From assembly GCF_905373215.1 (NCBI RefSeq), contig NZ_CAJPRT010000041.1:1-5590 (forward strand): a stretch of DNA of 5,590 bases, in the 5' to 3' direction. The stretch is from an uncultured Campylobacter sp. (lineage in GTDB: Bacteria; Campylobacterota; Campylobacteria; Campylobacterales; Campylobacteraceae). The notes below the pieces were generated by a model that had not been told where the DNA came from, did no database searches, and worked only from the letters and a program-made list of their open reading frames with translations. The translations under genes and the position numbers were made by a program. Of this stretch, positions 1-4,783 are shown one piece after another; within the stretch, counting starts at the first letter, position 1; each line of letters starts with the position of its first letter.

Positions 1-23
1 AAATTTCACTAAATTTTAAAATT

Positions 24-1196
24 TTATTCGCGCCACGTAAGGCGAAAGGTCGTTATCTCGCCCGGCACGCTGTCGTAAGAGATAGAAAAGGAGTATTTTT
101 TGCAGACCTCGCTTACGATGCTAAGCCCGATTCCAAAGCCGCCTTCGCTTGAGTTAAAGCGCGCAAAGCGCCTGAAAATTTCGTCGCCCTTTTTCCTGTC
201 GATCCCCTCGCCGCTGTTTGAGATCGCTAGCTCGCCGCGCCTTAGTCGCACATCCACGTAGCCGCCTGCATCGGCGTATTTTACGGCGTTGCTTAGCAGA
301 TTGTCGATCAGGCGCGAAATTTCATAGACGTTCGCGCTCATGCTCGCATCCGAAAGATCGGTTTTAAGGCTTAGTCTGCGCTTTTGAATAAACGGCGCGA
401 AGTATTCGCAGCGCGAAGCGACGAGGCTTTTTAGATCGATCGAGCTAATCTCGCCCTCCTTATTCATACCGAAGGTTAAAAACACAAGATCCTCGTAGAT
501 GCGAGAAAGCGTCTTGGCGGCAAGATCGATATTGGCGACGCGCTTGGCGTTGTATTCCCCAAGCTCAGCGTGCCGCATCGTCTCGACGCTCATAGAGATG
601 ATACTAAGCGGAGTATTGATCTCGTGGGTGCTATCTTTGATGAAGCGATTTAGCGTGTCGATCTTATCGTAAAGCGGCTTTGTGCCTAGCCGCACCAGAT
701 AAAACGCCACGGCTAGGATTACGCCCAAAAGCGCTATCATCATCGCTGCGGTTTTGATACGAAGCGTTAAAATTTCGCCCTGCACGCTACTTCCAAGCAG
801 AATGATTTTAGCCTTGGAAAAGGCGTTTCGCTCCTCCATATTTTGCAGATTCTCATAAATTCCTAGCCTTCCGCCACTTATAAATTCCGCCTTTAGCTTC
901 GCTTTGTCAAGTGCGCCAAGCTCGCCGTCACAGCCGTAAATTTCATCAGAGTTTGGCTTAAATATACACGCGCTTACGCCCTTTTCGCGCTCGAAGTCCG
1001 CTAGTGATTCCAGCCCGTCCATGCTCGCTTTCATATAGATCATCATTTTGATCTCTTTGAGCTCTTTTATCCTGTGCGAAAGCAGCGCGGCTTCGTTCAT
1101 ACTGTAATTTATCTTGAAAAAATATCCTAAAAATAACGCGCTTGAAATGAGATATAAAGATAAAATTTTAAGCGTTAAAGCGGTCTTTTCAGACAT
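24..1196 (-). CDS. Membrane sensor histidine kinase of a two-component system
   Basis: A 390-residue inner-membrane histidine kinase, expected to autophosphorylate on ATP and pass the phosphate to the regulator encoded just upstream. Visible in order: TM1 at about residues 7-27; a periplasmic sensor of about 120 residues; TM2 at about 147-169; a dimerisation H-box FIKDSTHEINTPLS (185-198) with phospho-acceptor His191; N-box DNLLSNAVKYA (298-308) with Asn303; G1 box NSGEGID (327-333); F-box FRRFARF (341-347); G2 box GGFGIGLSI (352-360). Only about 20 residues separate TM2 from His191, so there is no room for a HAMP domain. The G1 box has Asn where the DxGxG Asp is usual; such variants occur in kinases, so inactivity should not be assumed. 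The sensor has a Met cluster (M51, M52, M55, M59) and two cysteines (C77, C89). The ATG overlaps the regulator's end by 8 bases (ATGTCTGA), implying coupled translation. The stimulus is unknown; ArsS/CusS-like roles are only guesses. Confidence 0.95.
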   Translation of the reverse strand: MSEKTALTLKILSLYLISSALFLGYFFKINYSMNEAALLSHRIKELKEIKMMIYMKASMDGLESLADFEREKGVSACIFKPNSDEIYGCDGELGALDKAKLKAEFISGGRLGIYENLQNMEERNAFSKAKIILLGSSVQGEILTLRIKTAAMMIALLGVILAVAFYLVRLGTKPLYDKIDTLNRFIKDSTHEINTPLSIISMSVETMRHAELGEYNAKRVANIDLAAKTLSRIYEDLVFLTFGMNKEGEISSIDLKSLVASRCEYFAPFIQKRRLSLKTDLSDASMSANVYEISRLIDNLLSNAVKYADAGGYVDVRLRRGELAISNSGEGIDRKKGDEIFRRFARFNSSEGGFGIGLSIVSEVCKKYSFSISYDSVPGEITTFRLTWRE

Positions 1197-1851
1197 ACAG
1201 ATACCCCGCGTTGCGGCGATTTATGATGTGCTCTTCGCCTAGGACGCGGCGTAGATTTTTGATATAAGTTCGTAGCGCTTCTTCACTAGGCGTTTCATCA
1301 AAAGCGTAGATCGCGGAGAAAATTTCATCCTTGCTTAAAAGCCTGTTTTTATTTTGTAAAAAAAGCGCCAGCAGCTCGCGCTCTTTGTTTGAAAGCGCGA
1401 CGGGCACGCTCGATCTGCGAAGCTCTTTGCTTGCAAAATAAAATTTAAACTCGTCGTCAATAGTTACAAAATCATCAAAATTATGACTGAAGTTTCGCTT
1501 TATGAGAGAATTAACGCGCAGCAACAGCTCTTTTAGCTCGTATGGTTTTTTGAGATAGTCGTCGCAGCCGCTTTTAAAACCAACCTCAAGATCATCAAGT
1601 GTATTTAGCGATGTGGCGAATATCGCGGGGGTGCGATCGCCGCTCTTGCGCAGCTCTTTTAAAAGTGAAAATCCGTCGCCTTTGGGGATTTTTACGTCAA
1701 AGATAAAAAGATCAAATTTTTGTTCATAAGCAAGATCCGCGGCGCTTTGAGCGTCGCTGCAAACGCATACGTCAAAGCCCGCGTCTTTTATATATTCGCC
1801 GATGAGATCGCAAAGGATCTCATCGTCCTCTACGAGTAAAATTTTACTCAC
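1189..1851 (-). CDS. OmpR/PhoB-family DNA-binding response regulator
   Basis: A 220-residue response regulator, partner of the histidine kinase encoded immediately downstream. The receiver domain (about 1-118) shows the acidic pair Asp9/Asp10, phospho-acceptor Asp52 in FIFDVKIP, switch Thr80 and conserved Lys102 in the KKP motif. The C-terminal winged-helix domain (about 130-220) has the family pattern, including LSNKERELLALFL (153-165), the recognition-helix region EALRTYIKNLRRVLG (191-205) and the terminal wing NRRNAGYLYV. Length is normal for the family. Translation starts at GTG (1849-1851), chosen because SKILLVEDDE is the standard start of a receiver domain. That GTG shares one base with the TAG stop of the upstream small secreted-protein gene (TAGTG) and lacks a strong Shine-Dalgarno of its own, so it probably depends on ribosomes finishing the small gene. 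Repeats at the operon promoter are candidate binding sites. The specific regulon cannot be read from the sequence. Confidence 0.96.
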   Translation of the reverse strand: MSKILLVEDDEILCDLIGEYIKDAGFDVCVCSDAQSAADLAYEQKFDLFIFDVKIPKGDGFSLLKELRKSGDRTPAIFATSLNTLDDLEVGFKSGCDDYLKKPYELKELLLRVNSLIKRNFSHNFDDFVTIDDEFKFYFASKELRRSSVPVALSNKERELLALFLQNKNRLLSKDEIFSAIYAFDETPSEEALRTYIKNLRRVLGEEHIINRRNAGYLYV

Positions 1852-2084
1852 TACATCTCTTTTTTCATCTCTTTTTTCATTTCGCCTTTCATCTCATCTT
1901 TCATATGTTTACCCTCTTTCATAGCATCCTTGTGCATATCCTTCATATCGCCTTTCATCTCTTTCGCACCATTATGCATTGACATATTGGCATCCTTCAT
2001 CTCATCTTTCATGCCCATGTCGGCAGCTACGGCAAAAGTGCCAGCAAATAGCGCACTAAGCGCAAACAAAGTAAGTTTTTTCAT
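1851..2084 (-). CDS. Small secreted Met/Lys-rich repeat protein (MxKDx-type)
   Basis: A 77-residue exported protein. The start is the ATG at 2082-2084, not the further ATG at 2162, because AAGGAG lies 6 bases upstream and the product then begins with a classic signal peptide: MKK, hydrophobic core LTLFALSALFAGTF, and a cleavage site near FAVA/AD (about residue 20). The mature part of about 57 residues contains 14 Met, 14 Lys, 14 Asp/Glu and 3 His, with no Cys and no aromatic residue. From residue 61 it becomes a regular four-residue repeat (MKDE, MKGE, MKKE, MKKE, M), which would put methionines on one face of a helix. It resembles the family I recall as 'pentapeptide MXKDX repeat protein' (TIGR02953), whose function is not established; I could not verify membership. 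Met- and His-rich periplasmic proteins often bind Cu(I)/Ag(I), so metal binding is a plausible inference; methionine oxidation buffering or acid protection are alternatives. It is the first gene of an operon with a two-component system and overlaps the regulator by one base. Confidence 0.88.
   Translation of the reverse strand: MKKLTLFALSALFAGTFAVAADMGMKDEMKDANMSMHNGAKEMKGDMKDMHKDAMKEGKHMKDEMKGEMKKEMKKEM
1854..1877 (-). repeat. Tandem 12-base repeat at the 3' end of the small secreted-protein gene
   Basis: Two exact adjacent copies of catctctttttt (1854-1865 and 1866-1877, plus-strand spelling) encode the last two KKEM units of the Met/Lys-rich protein. On the coding strand each copy contains a run of six A bases. 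The repeat ends directly at the TAG stop, next to the GTG start of the regulator. A change of one 12-base unit would stay in frame; slippage in an A-run would not. Confidence 0.9.
1888..2012 (-). repeat. Dispersed 17-base exact repeat encoding MKDEM
   Basis: The 17-mer ttcatctcatctttcat occurs exactly at 1888-1904 and at 1996-2012 (plus-strand spelling), encoding MKDEM at residues 61-65 and 25-29 of the small secreted protein. Identity at the DNA level, and not only in amino acids, suggests recent internal duplication or gene conversion within the repeat region. The coordinates span both copies and the DNA between them. Confidence 0.8.
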
Positions 2085-2090
2085 TACGTA

Positions 2091-2096
2091 CTCCTT
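2091..2096 (-). promoter_or_regulatory. Ribosome binding site deciding the start of the small secreted protein
   Basis: AAGGAG on the minus strand lies 6 bases before the ATG at 2082-2084. It fixes the start at the signal-peptide methionine and argues against a longer form beginning at 2162, which would also have to read through the promoter elements. Confidence 0.9.
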
Positions 2097-2112
2097 AAAA
2101 GAAATTAGCGGA

Positions 2113-2118
2113 ATTATA
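2113..2118 (-). promoter_or_regulatory. Sigma-70 -10 box of the small protein/two-component operon
   Basis: A perfect TATAAT on the minus strand, 29 bases upstream of the small-protein start codon, would give a transcript starting near 2106 with a leader of about 20 bases. No good TTGACA is found at 17 bases (the position reads CACATA). This is usual for Campylobacter sigma-70 promoters and is also what an activator-dependent promoter would look like. Confidence 0.7.
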
Positions 2119-2138
2119 CTTCCGTAAAAGTGAAGTAT
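2116..2138. promoter_or_regulatory. Inverted repeat overlapping the -10 box (candidate operator)
   Basis: ATACTTC (2116-2122) and GAAGTAT (2132-2138) form a perfect 7-base inverted repeat around a 9-base spacer. Flanking GGAATT (2110-2115) and AATTCC (2145-2150) are also complementary but not at symmetric distance (0 and 6 bases from the inner arms). The left arm overlaps the TATAAT. A dimeric regulator bound here would be positioned to affect RNA polymerase. It could equally be a chance AT-rich palindrome. Confidence 0.5.
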
Positions 2139-2145
2139 GTGTGAA
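2130..2145. promoter_or_regulatory. GTGAA direct repeat with 11-base period in the -35 region
   Basis: GTGAA occurs at 2130-2134 and 2141-2145, one helical turn apart, covering the place where a -35 box would be. OmpR-family regulators commonly bind direct repeats with about this spacing, so this is a candidate site for the regulator encoded in the same operon. Five-base half sites are short, so confidence is limited. Confidence 0.4.
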
Positions 2146-2150
2146 ATTCC

Positions 2151-2516
2151 GAAAAAATTCAAATTTAAATTTAAACGCCTGTAAATTCAAATGCGGCGCG
2201 GCTTAAATGCGCTCGGTCGGTCGCGATCTCTGAAATTTAAATCGCCTCGCTACGGCTAGTCAAATTCTAAACGCAAATCAAAGCTAACGAGGGCGCACGC
2301 CAACAGCGCATCACCGAGCTTGCTTTACCGCGGCGAGATAAAAATTTAAACCACCGGCGAAACTGATTAAATTTATTATGCCACGACGCGCACGTCAAAT
2401 CAAAAACGCGCCGAGCCAGCCTTTGAGTCCGCGACCTCGCGCGAGCTTTTAAATTCGCTATGCCGCGTAAGCTTTTAATTTAGTGCGGCGCAAGCGCACA
2501 GGGCGCGAAATCGCAC
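2151..2516. other. Gene-free spacer downstream of metN
   Basis: This stretch contains no ORF with a supported start, no tRNA-like or rRNA-like segment, and stops scattered in all frames. It holds several AAATTTAAA-type motifs (around 2161, 2233 and 2342), a 9-base direct repeat AGCTTTTAA (2444-2452 and 2470-2478), and a weak 5-base stem GTGCG/CGCAC (2483-2499) just after metN with no T-run. Methionine-importer genes metI and metQ would normally be expected here and are absent. It may be the scar of lost genes, but no recognisable remnant can be read. Confidence 0.7.
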
Positions 2517-3506
2517 CTAGATCGCGGCGCAGCTTTTGATCTCATCCTCGCTTACGATCTCGTAGATCACGCCCGCGTTTTTGATAAACTCCTCCACGCG
2601 CGCGACGTGTGAGGGCTCTACGTTGATCACGAGGCTTCCGACGACGTTTTTATCAAGCCGCTCGAGCTTGCCCCAAACGATGTTAAAATTTATCTCCAAA
2701 GCGCGCGCCATATGCGTGATCACGCTGTCAAACGCAACCGCGGGCGGGAAAAAGAGCCTGATATTCACGCCGCTTGCGGGCAGCACCTCCTCCTCGCCCA
2801 AAAACTCCTTCATATTCTCATCCGGGTGCAAAAACAGCGAGACAATATCGCCCGAGTTGCTCACGCGCCCGCCCTTAAGCAGGATCGCGCGCTGCGCGAT
2901 GCCCTTTACGACCTCCATCTCGTGCGTGACGAGCACGATCGTGATGCCTAGCTCGCGATTGATGCGGCGCAGAAGCGACAAAATTTGAGCGGTGGTATTG
3001 GGATCAAGCGCTGAGGTCGCCTCGTCGGAAAGCAAAATTTTAGGGCTTAATGCAAGCGCACGCGCAATCGCCACACGCTGCTTCTGTCCGCCGCTAAGCT
3101 CGCTAGGATAGGCGTTTGCTTTATTTGCAAGCCCCACGAGCTCCAAAAGCTCGGCGACGCAGCGCTTCGTATGATCTTCGGAATGGCCCCAAAACGCAAG
3201 CGGCGTAGCGACGTTTTGCGCGACGGTGCGGCGGCTCATAAGCGCGAAGTGCTGAAAAATCATACCGATATTTTTGCGCAGCTCGCGGATCTGAGCACCG
3301 CTTAGCTCTCTTACCTCCCTGCCCTCTACCTTGAGGCTTCCTTCTTGATAGTCCTCAAGGCCGTTTATGCAGCGCAGCAGAGTGCTTTTACCCGCGCCGC
3401 TGCGGCCGACGATAGCAAAAATTTCGCCCTGTTTCACCTCCAGGCTCACATCGTCAATCACGCAGGTTTTGCCGTAAAATTTCTTTAAATTCTCTATCTT
3501 TATCAC
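2517..3506 (-). CDS. metN: Methionine ABC transporter ATP-binding protein MetN
   Basis: A 329-residue ATPase subunit that, in the family, powers methionine import by the MetNIQ complex from the cytoplasmic face of the inner membrane. Visible motifs: Walker A GRSGAGKST (34-42), Q-loop Gln85 in FQHF, signature LSGGQKQR (137-144), Walker B ILLSDEA (157-163) with catalytic Glu162, D-loop SALD (165-168) and switch His195. About residues 247-320 form the C-terminal NIL domain, the ACT-like regulatory domain that binds methionine and inhibits transport when internal methionine is high; this domain separates MetN from LolD-like or amino-acid ATPases. The start is GTG at 3504-3506: an in-frame TGA stands immediately upstream, and IKIENLKKFYG is the normal family N-terminus. 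GAGG lies 8 bases upstream. It begins 44 bases after ddh on the same strand and may share its transcript. The permease (metI) and binding protein (metQ) are not next to it, which is unusual. Confidence 0.93.
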   Translation of the reverse strand: MIKIENLKKFYGKTCVIDDVSLEVKQGEIFAIVGRSGAGKSTLLRCINGLEDYQEGSLKVEGREVRELSGAQIRELRKNIGMIFQHFALMSRRTVAQNVATPLAFWGHSEDHTKRCVAELLELVGLANKANAYPSELSGGQKQRVAIARALALSPKILLSDEATSALDPNTTAQILSLLRRINRELGITIVLVTHEMEVVKGIAQRAILLKGGRVSNSGDIVSLFLHPDENMKEFLGEEEVLPASGVNIRLFFPPAVAFDSVITHMARALEINFNIVWGKLERLDKNVVGSLVINVEPSHVARVEEFIKNAGVIYEIVSEDEIKSCAAI

Positions 3507-3524
3507 TCAGATTTCCTCGTTCAT
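3507..3524 (-). other. In-frame five-codon mini-ORF abutting the metN start
   Basis: ATG AAC GAG GAA ATC TGA sits in the metN frame, and its TGA is directly followed by the metN GTG. The metN Shine-Dalgarno (GAGG, 3515-3518) lies inside it. Translation of the mini-ORF could feed or interfere with metN initiation, but it has no clear Shine-Dalgarno of its own and may be chance. Confidence 0.3.
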
Positions 3525-3550
3525 AATTCCGCCGAAGCGCCCCCAAAAAT

Positions 3551-4537
3551 TTATAAAATTTCGCGCCTTAGCTCATCTGCACTCTTTGGCGAAAGAAGCG
3601 CCGGAGCGATGTCAAATACGCTAAACGCGCCGCGCTCGCCTCTTTGCGCCAAGCGATACGCCGCGCGGGCGTAGGCTACGAGTACGCTTGCGGTAAATTC
3701 GGGATTTGAGTCAAGCTTTAGCGAAAACTCGATCAAGTGTTTATTTTCGCCGCGCTCGCCCGTCGCTCCGCTTCGCAGAACAAATCCTCCGTGAGGGATG
3801 CCGCCGTGCTCTTTTTTAAGCGTCGCAAGACCCACGAAATGCACGCTCGTGTCGTAGTCGGCGAAATAATTCGGCATCGTTTTTATCTCTTTTTCTATGC
3901 GCGCTTTATCGGCGCCGTCCTCGGCCACGACATAGCACTCGCGCAGGTGTTTTTCGCGCGTGCTAAGTTTCGGGTTTTCGCCCGCGCGAACTCGCTTTAA
4001 GGCGCTTTCTATCGGCACGGTGTATTGTCGCGCGTCCACGACGCCCTCGATCCTGCGGATAGCGTCGGAGTGGCCTTGGCTCACGCCTTTACCCCAAAAC
4101 GTATAACTGCTGCCGTTTTGCAGCACACTCTCGCCGAGCAGTCTATTTAGCGAAAACAGACCCGGATCCCAGCCAACGGCGATGATGCCTACGTTTCCGC
4201 CCGCTTTGGCTGCGGCGTCCACCGCGGCGAAGTGCTCAGGGATTTTCGCGTGCGTATCAAAGCTATCAACTACATTAAATTCTTTTGCAAATTCTGGCGT
4301 CTGTGTCGGCAGATCCGTCGCGCTACCGCCGCAAAGAACTAAAACGTCGAATTCGCCCTTGTGCGATAAAATTTCATCCGCGCTAAATACCGGAGCACCG
4401 CATGTTTGCACGCTGTGCGGCTCGCGGCGAGAAAACACCGCCGAAAGCTCTAAATCCTTGCTATTTCGCGCGGCAAGCTCTACGCCGCGACCTAAATTTC
4501 CATATCCCAAAACCGCTATTTTTATTTTTTCGCTCAT
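3551..4537 (-). CDS. ddh: meso-Diaminopimelate dehydrogenase
   Basis: A 328-residue cytoplasmic enzyme that, in its family, makes meso-2,6-diaminopimelate in one NADPH-dependent step from tetrahydrodipicolinate and ammonia, supplying lysine and peptidoglycan cross-links. The N-terminal Rossmann domain shows GYGNLGRG (11-18) and SRREP (36-40), the latter typical of NADP binding. Signature segments match what I recall of the Corynebacterium glutamicum enzyme: LCGGSATD (68-75), SFDTH (92-96), GWDPGLFS (122-129), FWGKGVSQGHSDAIRRI (147-163), TMPNYF (220-225), PHGG (248-251) and NPEFTAS (278-284). Asp94, Asp124, Trp148 and His249 lie in the expected substrate-pocket segments. Length is normal for the long (type I) form. 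The start is supported by AAGGAT 5 bases upstream of the ATG. It lies between the small membrane gene and metN. Many bacteria make DAP by the succinylase or aminotransferase branches, so this is a shortcut enzyme worth noting. Oxidation of other D-amino acids is less likely for this form. Confidence 0.94.
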   Translation of the reverse strand: MSEKIKIAVLGYGNLGRGVELAARNSKDLELSAVFSRREPHSVQTCGAPVFSADEILSHKGEFDVLVLCGGSATDLPTQTPEFAKEFNVVDSFDTHAKIPEHFAAVDAAAKAGGNVGIIAVGWDPGLFSLNRLLGESVLQNGSSYTFWGKGVSQGHSDAIRRIEGVVDARQYTVPIESALKRVRAGENPKLSTREKHLRECYVVAEDGADKARIEKEIKTMPNYFADYDTSVHFVGLATLKKEHGGIPHGGFVLRSGATGERGENKHLIEFSLKLDSNPEFTASVLVAYARAAYRLAQRGERGAFSVFDIAPALLSPKSADELRREIL

Positions 4538-4563
4538 TTTTCATCCTTCAAATTTTAAAATTT

Positions 4564-4583
4564 AGCGCGTAAAACGGCGCGCT
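4564..4583 (-). other. Short GC stem-loop between the 48-residue gene and ddh
   Basis: On the minus strand AGCGCG and CGCGCT pair in a perfect 6-base stem around the 8-base loop CCGTTTTA, followed by AAATTTT. It lies after the small membrane gene and about 26 bases before the ddh start. The T-run is poor, so it is at best a weak terminator or attenuator, or a structure that shapes mRNA processing. Confidence 0.3.
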
Positions 4584-4595
4584 GCCGATGAAATT

Positions 4596-4742
4596 TTACC
4601 TCAGTAAGAAATAATAAATCACGTATAACCAACTTAAAAATCCGTGGATTATCGCCCACATTATGCTTTTATTGACTCCCCATGATAGTGCAACGGCTAT
4701 GACCGTGCCTAAAGTAAATCCACCTATACTACCTTTTGACAT
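4596..4742 (-). CDS. Small two-helix membrane protein of unknown function (48 residues)
   Basis: A complete short ORF starting at the ATG at 4740-4742 with a strong AAGGAG exactly 6 bases upstream and ending in TAA at 4596-4598. The product begins MSKGSIGGFTLG and ends YVIYYFLLR. Two hydrophobic segments are visible, about residues 9-22 and 27-46, separated by a short polar WGVNKS turn, so it is probably an inner-membrane hairpin with Gly-rich N-terminus and a terminal Arg. It resembles short proteins I recall as widespread 'hypothetical' membrane proteins with a similar NKSxxWAIxHG pattern, but I cannot name a family and no function is known to me. It starts 41 bases after the valS stop and probably shares the valS transcript; its start is 58 bases plus its own length ahead of ddh. 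A toxin of a type I system is a conceivable alternative, though no antisense promoter is evident. Confidence 0.78.
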   Translation of the reverse strand: MSKGSIGGFTLGTVIAVALSWGVNKSIMWAIIHGFLSWLYVIYYFLLR

Positions 4743-4748
4743 ATTTTT

Positions 4749-4754
4749 CTCCTT
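4749..4754 (-). promoter_or_regulatory. Ribosome binding site of the 48-residue membrane protein
   Basis: AAGGAG on the minus strand, 6 bases before the ATG at 4740-4742. Its quality and spacing are the main reason to accept this short ORF as a gene. Confidence 0.85.
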
Positions 4755-4783
4755 GATTTAAAATTTAAGCTCAAACTAGCGGG

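Noticed and set aside
1930..2127. Plus-strand ORF of 65 codons over the small secreted-protein gene
   Set aside because: It is the antisense shadow of a strongly repetitive coding region and has no start signals.
2085..2162. N-terminal extension of the small secreted protein to an ATG at 2162
   Set aside because: It would place 26 extra residues before the signal peptide, has no ribosome site, and overlaps the TATAAT; the ATG at 2082-2084 has AAGGAG at ideal spacing.
2191..2259. Plus-strand 22-codon ORF in the spacer (MRRGLNALG...)
   Set aside because: No ribosome site, Arg-rich random-looking product.
2378..2452. Plus-strand 24-codon ORF in the spacer (MPRRARQIKN...)
   Set aside because: No ribosome site and random-looking Arg/Pro composition.
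2483..2499. Intrinsic terminator after metN
   Set aside because: The stem GTGCG/CGCAC has only five pairs and no T-run follows it on the minus strand.
2581..2988. Plus-strand ORFs antisense to metN
   Set aside because: Low-information Ser/Arg/Thr-rich translations opposite a gene with full ABC motifs; no ribosome site.
3737..4565. Plus-strand ORFs of 87 and 127 codons antisense to ddh
   Set aside because: Shadows of the GC-rich ddh frame; composition and lack of motifs do not support them.
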